Positions 1 to 12,646 of a stretch of 64,000 bases of DNA are shown piece after piece (position 1 is the stretch's first letter; each line of letters starts with the position of its first letter). The DNA is from Dallia pectoralis (taxonomy: Eukaryota; Chordata; Actinopteri; Esociformes; Umbridae). The stretch covers positions 22,611,585 through 22,675,584 of the forward strand of contig CM055728.1 in NCBI GenBank assembly GCA_029465975.1, given 5' to 3'. The notes beneath the pieces are model-generated. The model was given only the letters and a program-made list of their open reading frames with translations, did not search any database and was not told the origin of the DNA. The position numbers and the translations under genes were made by a program.

Positions 1-236
1 CAAGTTTAGATGCAGAGCAGGTTTAGATGGAGAGCAGGTTCAGAGGCAGAACAGGTTCAGAGACAGAGCAGGTTCAGTGACAAACTAGAAGCCATAGTTA
101 AGAGAGATATCTGAGAGTCTGCCAAGAGAGATACTGTATCAAAAGGGCCTGAGGAATCACTAGTGGCTCTGCACAAATAAGCAGAGAAACAGAGGAAGCA
201 TGGCAGCCCACATCACTTTCACTCTGCTGACTGCGT

Positions 237-318
237 GTGTGTCTGCGCACGTGTATGCGTGTGTGTGTGTGTGTCTGTGTGTGTGCGCGTGTGCGCACAC
301 GTGTGTGTGTGTACATGT
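237..318. repeat. (GT)n-rich imperfect microsatellite
   Basis: Alternating GT/GC-rich purine-pyrimidine dinucleotides with interruptions. The small open frames across it on both strands are low-complexity and not genes. It lies inside dvl1 intron 1. Confidence 0.85.
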
Positions 319-728
319 GTTTGTTTATAGGCAAGCACAAAGGCTTATGTTAAATGGCCTATATATACAGATGCTGTGCTTGTATTTGAACCGGGATAAT
401 GGGAGCTAAGGGGACATGCTGGGAGAATTTAATTGGCCCGTGATTAAGAGATGGGGAAAAACCTGCATATCAAATACAGCATTTCATAGAAACCTTTTTT
501 CCAAAGACTGCCCAGCTCTCTGACTGACTACACATTATTCCTTAAGAAAGGTACCACGTTCACTCTACATATTGCACTGTTGTTACAGTCAAAACGTTTT
601 ATTTACATTTTTATTTCTTTACTTTTTTTATAATGTTATCCATGAAAACAAAAACAGTGAACCAATCAACACGATTGGTTCTATATAAAGCCAAAAAGGT
701 TTCCTAATGGCACATCATTCCATTATGG

Positions 729-1221
729 CAGGGATTCCCAAAGTGTGGTAGGCGCACCCCCAGGGGTACGCAAGCTGCCACCAGGGGTACGCAAGCTGCC
801 ACCAGGGGTACGCAAGCTGCCACCAGGGGTACGCGAGCTGCCACCAGGGGTACGCGAGCTGCCACCAGGGGTACGCGAGAGGAAATATGTAATAGCGGTC
901 AGTTTTTTAAATGGGACATAATAAAAATGATTTTTCCATACAATAAAAAAACATGAACAGTAAACATTTCCTTTGAAAACGCTTTTATTTTAAATATAAA
1001 AACTATAATTTATTAGTTTTTGATAGAAACGTAGAAGAAGACAGCGGCAACTTTGTTGTTATTGTCATGCGTGTTCTGGTTATTTGCGCATGTTTAAACA
1101 TGAGTCTTTATATAGCGATAAAACAAAGCTTTGTTGTGTTTTTTAAGTGTGAATTGGGGGTGCGCCATCCCGGTTGGGACATAGAAGGGAGTGCGCAGGA
1201 AAAAAAGTTTGGGAACCGCTG
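729..1221. mobile_element. hAT-type MITE with internal 21-bp repeats
   Basis: The left end begins CAGGGATTCCCAAAG. The right end, read in reverse complement, begins CAGCGGTTCCCAAAC, giving imperfect terminal inverted repeats that start with CAG. The flanks are CATTATGG (721-728) and CATTATGA (1222-1229), an 8-bp target duplication with one mismatch; 8-bp duplications are characteristic of the hAT superfamily. Inside, about six copies of a 21-bp unit (core caggggtacgc) run from about 760 to 883. No transposase frame is visible, so the 493-bp element is non-autonomous. An old insertion is inferred from the diverged ends. Confidence 0.75.
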
Positions 1222-1240
1222 CATTATGACATACAGTGAT

Positions 1241-4063
1241 ACACATGGTATGTGGTGTGGCCTACAGCCTGTCATGATAATGTATGAAACACTGCTCTTA
1301 ATCTATTAACACACATGGTATGTGGTGTGGCCTACAGCCTGTCATGATAATGTATGAAACACTGCTCTTAATCTATTAACACACATGGTATGTGGTGTGG
1401 CCTACAGCCTGTCATGATAATGTATGAAACAATGCTCTTAATCTATTAACACACATGGTATGTGGTGTGGCCTACAGCCTGTCAGGATAATGTATGAAAC
1501 ACTGCTCTTAATCTATTAACACACATGGTATGTGGTGTGGCCTACAGCCTGTCATGATAATGTATGAAACACTGCTCTTAATCTATTAACACACTTGATA
1601 AATGAAACACTGCTCTTAATCTATTAACACACATGGTATGTGGTGTGGCCTACAGCCTGTCAGGATAATGTATGAAACACTGCTCTTAATCTATTAACAC
1701 ACATGGTATGTGGTGTGGCCTACAGCCTGTCATGATAATGTATGAAACACTGCTCTTAATCTATTAACACACATGGTATGTGGTGTGGCCTACAGCCTGT
1801 CATGATAATGTATGAAACACTGCTCTTAATCTATTAACACACATGGTATGTGGTGTGGCCTACAGCCTGTCATGATAATGTATGAAACACTGCTCTTAAT
1901 CTATTAACACACATGGTATGTGGTGTGGGCCACAGCCTGTCATGAAACACTGGTATGTGGTGTGGCCTACAGCCTGTCATGATAATGTATGAAACAACAG
2001 CCTGTCTGAAACACTGCTCTTAATCTATTAACACACATGGTATGTGGTGTGGCCTACAGCCTGTCATGATAATGTATGAAACACTGCTCTTAATCTATTA
2101 ACACACATTACACACATGGTATGTGGGTGGCCTACAGCCTGTCATGATAATGTATGAAACAATGCTCTTAATCTATTAACACACATGGTATGTGGTGTGG
2201 CCTACAGCCTGTCATGATAATGTATGAAACACTGCTCTTAATCTAATTAACACTTAATCTATTGGTATGTGGTGTGGCCTACAGCCTGTCATGATAATGT
2301 ATGAAACACTGCTCTTAATCTATTAACACACTGGCCTACAGCCTGTCATGATAATGTATGAAACATGCTCTTAATCTATTAACACACATGGTATGTGGTG
2401 TGGCCTACAGCCTGTCATGATAATGTATGAAACAATGCTCTTAATCTATTAACATGGTACACATGGTATGTGAAACACTGTAACACACATGGTATGTGGT
2501 GTGGCCTACAGCCTGTCTACAGCCTGTCATGATAATGTATGAAACACTGCTCTTAATCTATTAACACACATGGTATGCCTACAGCCTGTCATGATAATGT
2601 ATGAAACACTGCTTAATCTATTAACACACATGGTAGCCTGTCATGATAATGTGATAATGAAACAATGCTCTTAATCTATTAACACACATGGTATGTGGTG
2701 TGGCCTACAGCCTGTCATGATAATGTATGAAACACTGCTCTTAATCTATTAACACACATGGTATGTGGCCTACAGCCTGTCATGATAATGTATGAAACAC
2801 TGCTCTTAATCTATTAACACACATGATATGTGGTGTGGCCTACAGCCTGTCATGATAATGTATGAAACACTGCTCTTAATCTATTAACACACATGGTATG
2901 TGGTGTGGCCTACAGCCTGTCATGATAATGTATGAAACACTGCTCTTAATCTATTAACACACATGGTATGTGGTGTGGCCTACAGCCTGTCATGATAATG
3001 TATGAAACACTGCTCTTAATCTATTAACACACATGGTATGTGGTGTGGCCTACAGCCTGTCATGATAATGTATGAAACACTGCTCTTAATCTATTAACAC
3101 ACATGGTATGTGTGTGTGGCCTGAAACAGCCTGTCATGATAATGTATGAAACACTGCTCTTAATCTATTAACACACATGGTATGTGGTGTGGCCTACAGC
3201 CTGTCATGATAATGTATGAAACAGCCTGTCATGATAATGCTCTTAATCTATTAACACACATGGTATGTATGTGGCCTACAGCCTGTCATGATAATGTATG
3301 AAACACTGCTCTTAATCTATTAGCACTGTACAGCCATGATAATGTATGAAACACTGCTCTTAATCTATTAACACACATGGTATGTGGTGTGTGGCCTACA
3401 GCCTGTCATGAAAATGCTCTTAATTTATTAACACACATGGTATGTGGTGTGGCCTACAGCCTGTCATGATAATGTATGCTCTTAATCTATTAACACACAT
3501 GGTATGTGGTGTGGCCTACAGCCTGTCATGATAATGTATGAAACACTGCTCTTAATCTATTAACACATATGGTATGTGGTGTGGCTACAGCCTGTCATGA
3601 TAATGTATGAAACACTGCTCTTAATCTATTAACACACATGGTATGTGGCTACAGCCTGTCATGTGTGGCCTACAGCCTGTCATGATAATGTATGAAACAC
3701 TGCTCTTAATCTATTAACACACATGGTATGTGGTGTGGCCTACAGCCTGTCATGATAATGTATGAAACACTGCTCTTAATCTATTACATGGTATGTGGTG
3801 TGGGCTACAGCCTGTCAGGATAATGTATGTAACACTGACCATAATCTATTAACACACATGGTATGTGGTGTGGGCTACAGCCTGTCTTGATAATGTATGA
3901 AACACTGCTTTTAATCTATTAACACACATGGTATGTGGTGTGGGCTACAGCCTGTCATGATAATGTATGAAACACTGACCATAATCTATTAACACACATG
4001 GTATGTGTTGTGGGCTACAGCCTGTCATGATAATGTATGAAACACTGCTCTTAATCTTTTAAC
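1241..4063. repeat. 70-bp minisatellite array, about 40 copies
   Basis: The unit starts acacatggtatgtggtgtgg and repeats every 70 bp (1241, 1311, 1381 and so on). Copies near the edges are near-identical. From about 1930 to 3660 many copies are truncated, fused or internally duplicated. Copies after about 3790 share a diverged variant (gggctacag, actgaccataatc). The array lies in dvl1 intron 1 and starts 12 bp after the target duplication of the hAT MITE. Confidence 0.95.
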
Positions 4064-5027
4064 ACCATGTAAAATCACAACACTAATCTGCAACGGTTGT
4101 TTGATTTGTGATAAGATGCCACGTTAATCATTGTTTGACCGCGTAGAACCGACCCTCGTTTCTTGTTAGGCTACTGTATGGTTAGGCCAGTAAACCTGTC
4201 AAGCCTGCACAGTGATGGGACGTTGGTGTTCAACCATGTCTCAGTTGATCTCTATTGACTCAGCTCACACCTCTATAAGACACTTGGCATAGCGGCTCAA
4301 CAATGACAGAAACCCTCTATGCTGTTTAGTCCTTGATAGGGTTCGATAGGGTTGGATACACTGTATAGGAGGTCAAGCTACACATATCTTCAGCTGCTGC
4401 TGAGCCAATGAACAACAGCGAGGTGGTGAGCAGACCAATGGGAGAGGAGCTACACTTACCCAAGACACCACCCTTCCATTAAAGCACGGCAACTTGGCAT
4501 TGTCATCAGAAATCTCCTCTTTGACAACCCTGTGGGATGGACAGAAAGAGATGCACAGAGAGGAAGAGAGAGAAGCAAAGTCAGCGCTACTTCAATGAAA
4601 CATTGCAAAGCCCCAAAACCCTGGTAGTTGCTTTTTCAGACATAAAGAACGAAGCAGAAATACTAATCCACGGTTTTGTTACTTCAGGAATAAGCTATTG
4701 CAATGCTAGTCTCCCTGGCTAACCTGATAACACACTAAATGCTCCTAAATTCGTGCTGAATACCCTATTGTTCAAAAGATCGGGATCACTTAGGAATGGA
4801 AACATCTGATTTTTTAAAAGGCTAACTGATCATTAGAAAACCTTTTTTTTTCAGTTATGTTAGCAGAACTGAAAACTTTTCTGCAGATCAAAGAAACTGG
4901 CCTTTTTTAGACTACTCTTGTATCTGGAGCATCAGCATGTGTGGGTTTTATTACAGGTTCAAAAGGGCCAGAAGCAAGGAACGTACTTCTTAAACTCATT
5001 AGTTTATTCTTGTCCTGAGAAATAAAC
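4064..5027. other. Unique intronic sequence, no gene seen
   Basis: Non-repetitive DNA between two minisatellite arrays in dvl1 intron 1. The short open frame at 4537-4722 has no recognisable motif or splice context and is judged to be chance. Confidence 0.5.
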
Positions 5028-5939
5028 CGATGCCTACCAATACATTAGAGTGTCTAGTGTAGGGAACTGACGCCTACCAATACATTAGAGTGTCTAGTGT
5101 AGGGAACTGACGCCTACCAATACATTAGAGTGTCTAGTGTAGGGAACTGACGCCTACCAATACATTAGAGTGTCTAGTGTAGGGAACTGACGCCTACCAA
5201 TACATTAGAGTGTCTAGGGAACTGACGCCTACCAATACATTAGTGTGTCTAGTGTAGGGAACTGACGCCTACCAATACATTAGAGTGTCTAGTGTAGGGA
5301 ACTGACGCCTACCAATACATTAGAGTGTCTAGTGTAGGGAACTGACGCCTACCAATACATTAGAGTGTCTAGTGTAGGGAACTGACGCCTACCAATACAT
5401 TAGAGTGTCTAGTGTAAGGAACTGACGCCTACCAATACATTAGAGTGTCTAGTGTAAGGAACTGACGCCTACCAATACATTAGAGTGTCTAGTGTAGGGA
5501 ACTGACGCCTACCAATACATTAGAGTGTCTAGTGTAAGGAACTGACGCCTACCAATACATTAGAGTGTCTAGTGTAGGGAACTGACGCCTACCAATACAT
5601 TAGAGTGTCTAGTGTAAGGAACCGATGCCTACCAATACATTAGAGTGTCTAGTGTAGGGAACTGACGCCTACCAATACATTAGAGTGTCTAGTGTAGGGA
5701 ACTGACGTCTACCAATACATTAGAGTGTCTAGTGTAGGGAACTGACGCCTACCAATACATTAGAGTGTCTAGTGTAGGGAACTGACGCCTACCAATACAT
5801 TAGAGTGTCTAGGGAACTGACACCTACCAATACATTAGAGTGTCTAGTGTAAGGAACTGACGCCTACCAATACATTAGAGTGTCTAGTGTAGGGAACTGA
5901 CGTCTACCAATACATTAGAGTGTCTAGTGTAGGGAACTA
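5028..5939. repeat. 40-bp minisatellite array, about 23 copies
   Basis: The unit core ctagtgtagggaactgacgc recurs every 40 bp with few substitutions (agggaact or aaggaact; gacgcc, gatgcc or gacgtc). A few units lack about 7 bp (tctagggaactg). It abuts the Tc1 remnant that follows. Confidence 0.95.
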
Positions 5940-5951
5940 GTGTATCCAAAC

Positions 5952-6221
5952 TATATCTTAAACTGATTTTTCCTAAATAGTCGATGCAAATTACACTTAG
6001 TATTATTCTTAAGTCACCAACCGTTAGGGTATAAGTATTTTGCTTGAGGATGCTCCAAAGGTTCTCAATAGGGTTGAGGTCAGGGGGGGCCACACTATGA
6101 GTTTGAGGGTGGCACTGGTTCGTTAAATGAAATTTGACTTATACCCTAACGGTTGGTGACTCGAGAATAATACTGACTGTCATTTGCATCAACTATTTAG
6201 GAAAATCAGTGTAAAATATAA
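5952..6221. mobile_element. Tc1/mariner remnant with about 75-bp inverted repeats
   Basis: The stretch from about 5955 to 6026 (containing cctaaatagtcgatgcaaat and accaaccgttagggtataag) is the inverted counterpart of about 6140-6215 (cttataccctaacggttggt ... caactatttaggaaaa). Between the arms the minus strand encodes PPDLNPIENLWSILK, the conserved C-terminal segment around the third catalytic acidic residue in Tc1-type transposases. The rest of the transposase is missing, so this is an internally deleted, inactive copy. Confidence 0.75.
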
Positions 6222-6940
6222 TTTGCATAATAATGTGGAACGCGGTGTAGTCCTCTGGCCTTTTAAGCAAAGTTGAAAATAAAAATAGAAGACTAGCCCA
6301 TAAAAAGAAAATATTAAAATGGCCTTAATACATTGACAATGGACAGAGGAAATGGTCAGCATCTGGGAGTTGCCTCTATGTTCAAAAAACATTATTCTGA
6401 GCTTTTATTTTTTGAGTTCTTGAAGCAAATGTGTAACTTGTGAAGAGAGAGTGAGAGCTATGACGGGGAATTTCCTGATTTTTATCGAACAGGTTACGGG
6501 GCGTGACAGCACAGAGCATGCATTTTCAATTACTGTTATAGCGCCACACCTGGCCAAAACATGGAATGACTAATGTGACTTATGACTAAATGTGGGAAAT
6601 GGCTTTAGTAAAATCACTATTGAACTTCCTAAAGTAAACTTCTCCCAAAAATCTATATGAATACAGACAAACGTAAACCTTTCCAGCCTGCCCGGTCTTT
6701 CACTATAGTGTGTGTGGTGGTGTGTTACAGTGAACAGGGAACATGGTGTCAAAAGTCTCAGAACTGTGGTATTAATAGAGTGATGGAGTGTGTGAGGCTA
6801 CTTCAGTGTGTACGTCTCAGACTGCAAATTCTTTGTGAAAATGCCTCCCAGTTACTCCATGACCTCCTGGGACAGAGTTCAGCAGTAACCAGCAACCCGC
6901 CACACCTGCTGGGCTTCTATCACAAAATACAGTCCACAGC
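6222..6940. other. Unique intronic sequence, no gene seen
   Basis: AT-rich non-repetitive sequence in dvl1 intron 1. The open frames here run into the following tandem array and show no protein motif. Confidence 0.45.
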
Positions 6941-6952
6941 ATGGCTGGAAAT

Positions 6953-7291
6953 GGCAGACCAGCAGACACAGTGTGGATCCTTGCAGACCAACAGACACAG
7001 TGTGGATCCTTGCAGACCAACAGACACAGTGTGGATCCTTGCAGACCAACAGACACAGTGTGGATCCTTGCAGACCAACAGACACAGTGTGGATCCTGGC
7101 AGACCAGCAGACACAGTGTGGATCCTGGCAGACCATCAGACACAGTGTGGATCCTGGCAGACCAGCAGACACAGTGTGGATCCTGGCAGACCAGCAGACA
7201 CAGTGTGGATCCTGGCAGACCAGCAGATACAGTGTGGATCCTGGCAGACCAGCAGACACAGTGTGGATCCTGGCTGACCAGCAGACACAGT
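6953..7291. repeat. 29-bp minisatellite array, about 11 copies
   Basis: The unit cagacacagtgtggatcctg repeats every 29 bp. The first four or five copies carry ttgcagaccaa and the later ones tggcagaccag, so the array has two contiguous variant blocks. The unit is stop-poor in all frames, which gives false overlapping open frames on both strands. Confidence 0.95.
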
Positions 7292-7498
7292 TAATTCAAT
7301 TATTTATTTTGTTGTCCCTTCAGACATAGCCAGGAGTTCCTACTCACATGAAGACAACAAATTACTGTGTAATAATGACTTTAAGTATGATGGCTGTGTG
7401 GATGTGTGTTAATTAATGTGGTTGATGAATTTGAGTTGATGACTGTGTTTGGATGACATTGTTTTAATATGTATTGATGACAGTAGCAGTAAAATAAG

Positions 7499-8350
7499 GT
7501 GAGAGTAAATAACTGTGTCTGTATAGTAATGTGAGAGTAGATGACTGTATAATAATGTGAGAGTAGATGACTGTATAATAATGTGAGAGTAGATGACTGT
7601 ATAATAACATGAGAGAAGATGACTGTATAATAACATGAGAGTAGATGACTGTATAATAACATGAGAGAAGATGACTGTATAATAACATGAGAGTAGATGA
7701 CTGTATAATAATGTGAGAGAAGATGACTGTATAATAACATGAGAGAAGATGACTGTATAATAACATGAGAGTAGATGACTGTATAATAACATGAGAGAAG
7801 ATGACTGTATAATAACATGAGAGTAGATGACTGTATAATAACATGAGAGTAGATGACTGTATAATAACATGAGAGTAGATGACTGTATAATAATGTGAGA
7901 GAAGATGACTTTATAATAACGTGAGAGTAGATGACTGTATAATAACATGAGAGTAGATGACTGTATAATAACATGAGAGAAGATGACTGTATAATAACAT
8001 GAGAGTAGATGACTGTATAATAATGTGAGAGAAGATGACTTTATAATAATGTGAGAGTAGATGACTGTATAATAATGTGAGAGTAGATGACTGTATAATA
8101 ATGTGAGAGTAGATGACTTTATAATAACGTGAGAGTAGATGACTGTATAATAATGTGAGAGAAGATGACTGTATAATAACATGAGAGAAGATGACTGTAT
8201 AATAATGTGAGAGAAGATGACTTTATAATAACGTGAGAGTAGATGACTGTATAATAACATGAGAGTAGATGACTGTATAATAACATGAGAGTAGATGACT
8301 GTATAATAACATGAGAGTAGATGACTGTATAATAATGTGAGATGACTGTG
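7499..8350. repeat. 26-bp minisatellite array, about 32 copies
   Basis: The unit gagagtagatgactgtataa plus taatgt or taacat recurs every 26 bp. Two dimorphic sites (gtagatg/gaagatg and aatgtg/acatga) are shuffled along the array. The 349-codon minus-strand open frame (7409-8458) is a product of the repeat. Located in dvl1 intron 1. Confidence 0.95.
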
Positions 8351-8906
8351 ACTGCATAGTAACTTGATTTGATGAACTTCTACTGTGAGAATGATACTAC
8401 TGTGTGTGGTGTGTTCTGTTCCACCACAAAAGGGAAGAGTGTATGTGTTACTCATCATTAGGTAGGAAGTGTTTGCACCCTCTCTGTAACCACATCACCG
8501 GACCAATTGGAGGTAAACTACAGAGGATATGGGAGCGGTTACTACAAACATAGACAATAGTCAAAGTCAACCTCATCTAAGTTCTACAGTTCGGAATTGG
8601 GAATGATATATTGTGATAGTTTAATACTGAACCAGCTGTAGCCATGTTGAATATGTTTAGAAAATGCACTGAACACAATATGTATTAAAACAACTTCTCT
8701 TTTTCTCTGTGTCTGTCTATCTCACGCTTTCTGTAAAAGTCATTAATAAAACCAAAGGAATCCAGACACACGTCGAAAGAAAACAAAATGACGTGTACTC
8801 TGTAAACCATTAACTTTCTTAGTGCTTTCCTATTTGAAAAGATTTCAGCGGCTGAACTTGCTACTCGTTGACATGAATAAATACAGTTGAGGTGAGTAGG
8901 TGACCC
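8351..8906. other. Unique intronic sequence, no gene seen
   Basis: Non-repetitive DNA between the 26-bp and 66-bp arrays. No exon with splice signals and no transposon end was recognised. Confidence 0.45.
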
Positions 8907-9303
8907 ATGGAGTGGGGTCCCATGGAGGAGTCAACATGTGCCCTGGGTCTAACTGAGACTGCAGGAACACCCCTCACCTGGGGCCCCATGGAGGAGTCAG
9001 CCTGTGCCCTGGGTCTGACTAGGACTGCAGGAACACCCCTCACCTGGGGTCCCATGGAGGAGTCAGCCTGTGCCCTGGGTCTGACTAGGACTGCAGGAAC
9101 ACCCCTCACCTGGGGTCCCATGGAGGAGTCAACATGTGCCCTGGGTCTAACTGAGACTGCAGGAACACCCCTCACCTGGGGCCCCATGGAGGAGTCAACC
9201 TGTGCCCAGGGTCTAACTGAGACTGCAGGAACACCCCTCACCTGGGGCCCCATGGAGGAGTCAACATGTGCCCTGGGTCTAACTGAGACTGCAGGAAAAC
9301 AGC
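8907..9303. repeat. 66-bp minisatellite array, 6 copies
   Basis: The unit contains cccatggaggagtcaacatg and aggaacacccctcacctggg and repeats six times. Because 66 is a multiple of three, each strand has one frame open throughout, giving a 22-residue peptide repeat (for example GPMEESTCALGLTETAGTPL). No splice context or conserved protein supports coding use. Confidence 0.95.
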
Positions 9304-9479
9304 AAGGCCTGCTGAGGTCACAGCGCATAGCCAACTAACTAACCTGTTACTAGGAAAACAAGTTCCTGCACAAGGTCACACTATTTGGTATTGACATGTC
9401 TAACGTGACAATATGATTTCCCTGGGATCTGGTTTATTTTCCTTGCCAGATGTTTCTAATGTTGCAAGGCTAGTAGCTA

Positions 9480-10063
9480 CAGTGAAGGAAGAAAGTATTT
9501 GATTTCCTGCTGATTTTGCATGTTTCCTATAGATCAGTCTATAATTTCAATGGGCGATTTATTTGAACAGTGAGAGACAGAATAACAAAGACAACAATCC
9601 AGAATAACGCCTTTCAAGTATGATTTGCACTCAGATGTCTTCTATATCTCTTAAAGGGAGTGCTCCTAATCTCAGTGTGTTACCTGTATAAATGACACCT
9701 GTCCACAGAAGCAATCAATTAATCAGATTCCAAAGTCTCCACCATGTCCACCATTGATTGATTTCTTCTGTGTGCAAGTGTCTTTTATAAAGGTTACAAA
9801 ATAAGATTAGGAGCACTGCCTTTAAGAGAGTCTTATAAAAAAGACACCTGGGAGCCAGTTTTCTTGCTGATTGACAGGGGAGGGGAGTAAAATGCAAATC
9901 AAATTAATTTATATCTTATTTTAAATGCATTATTCTGGTTTTGTTGTTTTCTGTCTCTCACTGCTCAAATGAACATACCATTAAAATTGTAGACTGATCA
10001 TGGCTCTGTCAGTGGGCAAACGCACAAAATCCGCAGGGGATCAAATACTTTCTTCCTGCACTG
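9480..10063. mobile_element. Non-autonomous Tc1-like element with long inverted repeats
   Basis: The left end cagtgaaggaagaaagtatt and right end aatactttcttcctgcactg are inverted copies. The inverted similarity extends inward (tctgtctctcactg opposite cagtgagagacagaa). The element is flanked by TA on both sides (9478-9479 and 10064-10065), the target site of Tc1/mariner elements. The 584-bp interior has no transposase frame. Its ends resemble a Tc1 family that is common in fish genomes; that comparison is from memory. Confidence 0.8.
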
Positions 10064-10065
10064 TA

Positions 10066-11115
10066 TATGTGTGCCTCCACCGCTCTGCATGCGTGTTTGT
10101 GTGAATACGTGATGTGCATGCATATGTGTGTAGTCCCTATATGTTGAGCTTGTCATAAAGGAAACAGACATTTACACAAATATGTTAGGTCTCTTCTCCC
10201 ACTCACAACTGGAACATTTCATTATGTCTAAATGTATGGTGGGATGGGGTAGGGCAGAGAGAGGAGAGGTGAAGCACACTCAATTAACAGGACCATATCA
10301 ACCAACCATTACTTAGCAACCACTAGTCTGTCTGTCTGTCTGACTGACTGATTATCTCTGTCTGTTGTTCTGTCTTACTGGAGTGAGCTGTCAGTGCAGG
10401 AGGGATGATAAAAGAACCCAATACACTCAAAGGGTGTGTAGGGAAATCCAACAGAATAAAAACAGAAAAGTTTCTCATAGGCCTAAATTCGTTCAGTGTC
10501 TGGTGAATTCGTCTACTCATTAATGTATCTGGAATTAGGCTAATCTAAACTACCAAAACGACTTTAAAAGGCTTTAAAACGACCGAGAAATTTTGTTCAA
10601 TATGTATTCAGTTACATCAACTACTATATTATCCAACAATAATAATGAATGTCTCATACGAGATTAAGTAAGAAATTAACCCATAATGAACGTAAAAGAC
10701 CGTAATCCATAGCTATTTTAAGAACAATATGCATAAATATCAAATCACTGACATAGGCGGGCTAATCAAATTGCACGTTATTTATTATATATAGTAATTA
10801 CAATATGTGTGTAGTAGTGGGCAGGTTGCTCTACACATAATGTGCGTGTATCGCATGTAAAGGCGTACGCCGCTATTTGACTATCTGAAGGCCGTCAGTC
10901 CACGGTACTCGCCTCTTGTAGGGAGCGCTCGTTTAGCGGGCAGCCATGTTTCTACTCTGGGCATGTTCAGCCCGCATTGCACTGGCATATGGCAAAATAA
11001 AAGATGAAGCGTTTAGTTGGAACCCATTGCTGATATAACAACATGAGCACAAGGGGCTTTGCTTTTTTGTAAGTAGTGTACCATAAACATAGTAGGAGCA
11101 TGGGAGGAAATTACC

Positions 11116-11148
<33 letters not shown>

Positions 11149-11715
11149 TGGGGGGAGTTGTGTGTGCGTGCGTGCACGTGCTTGCGTATAGGATATATGG
11201 GCATGCCAGGGATACAGGATCCTAGCAAAGGACTGGATAGTCCGAATTCAATTGCAAAACACATCATACCACATGTCAAACTTTTCTCCATGCAGGCGTG
11301 TTCATGAAACATTTGACTATTTCATGAAAATCAATAATTGACTATACAGGTGGTAAAGATAATCGGTCTACCTTTTACCATTCTTTCCTATCCCCTATTC
11401 CCTCTTTTTAAGGTGCCACAAGCACAATCTGTCCTACAATAATCTATTTGGAGTGGGATTTAAACTCATGTGTCACACATGGTGTTGCTGTTGAGGTACT
11501 GTCAACGTGCCCCCTCCGTGCGTTGGGTTTATTACATGACGATGACAACACAGCACAGTTTCATGAGACAGTAGGTCTATTGAAATATGTGTAGACTAAA
11601 CTAAACTACACAACCAAACATAGACAACAATAAAAGCGACTCGTGTTATGCCATCACCGGATATATGTGTGTGTAACGGGTCCGAACTTCAAAGGAACCC
11701 ATTCTGTGGCGCTTT
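10066..11715. other. Unique intronic sequence with a short (GT)n tract
   Basis: Mostly non-repetitive dvl1 intron 1 sequence. A (GT)n run lies at about 11117-11147 and a short TCTG run at about 10327-10342. No conserved exon or transposon was recognised. Confidence 0.45.
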
Positions 11716-12485
11716 GGATAGGCTGGATAAACAGGTGCCAGATCAGACATGGCACTAATGTTACAATGTTGGATAGGCTGGATAAACAGGTGCCAGATCA
11801 GACATGGCACTAATGTTACAATGTTGGATAGGCTGGATAAACAGGTGCCAGATCAGACATGGCACTAATGTTACAATGTTGGATAGGCTGGATAAACAGG
11901 TGCCAGATCAGACATGGCACTAATGTTACAATGTTGGATAGGCTGGATAAACAGGTGCCAGATCAGACATGGCACCAATGTTACAATGTTGGATAGGCTG
12001 GATAAACAGGCGCCAGATCAGACATGGCACCAATGTTACAATGTTGGATAGGCTGGATAAACAGGCGCCAGATCAGACATGGCACCAATGTTACAATGTT
12101 GGATAGGCTGGATAAACAGGCGCCAGATCAGACATGGCACCAATGTTACAATGTTGGATAGGCTGGATAAACAGGCGCCAGATCAGACATGGCACCAATG
12201 TTACAATGTTGGATAGGCTGGATAAACAGGCGCCAGATCAGACATGGCACCAATGTTACATTGTTGGATAGGCTGGATAAACAGGCGCCAGATCAGACAT
12301 GGCACCAATGTTACAATGTTGGATAGGCTGGATAAACAGGTGCCAGATCAGACATGGCACCAATGTTACAATGTTGGATAGGCTGGATAAACAGGTGCCA
12401 GATCAGACATGGCACCAATGTTACAATGTTGGATAGGCTGGATAAACAGGTGCCAGATCAGACATGGCACCAATGTTACAATGTT
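11716..12485. repeat. 55-bp minisatellite array, 14 copies
   Basis: The unit ggataggctggataaacagg plus tgccagatcagacatggcac repeats exactly 14 times. Copies 1-5 and 12-14 read caggtgcc, while copies 6-11 read caggcgcc. Copies 1-4 read actaatg and the rest accaatg. The variants lie in blocks, which indicates segmental expansion. The array ends about 160 bp inside intron 1 from the dvl1 exon 1 donor. Confidence 0.95.
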
Positions 12486-12646
12486 GCAACGTTTTGACGC
12501 GATATTGGATACATGGTTGTCAGGTGTAATAACCAATCAGGTGTAATAACCAATTAGAGCGCAGCTGTATTTCTACCCATTCGATCTCACAATAAAGAGG
12601 GACCGCATTCACAAGAATAAAATATGCAGGCTATAGTGCTGCTTAC

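Noticed and set aside
7409..8458. 349-codon open frame of LLYSHLLS-type repeat
   Set aside because: Created by the 26-bp minisatellite; three overlapping frames are all open.
8907..9338. 143-codon 22-residue peptide repeat, possibly a repeat protein
   Set aside because: The unit length of 66 bp keeps one frame open on both strands; there is no splice context, signal or homologue.
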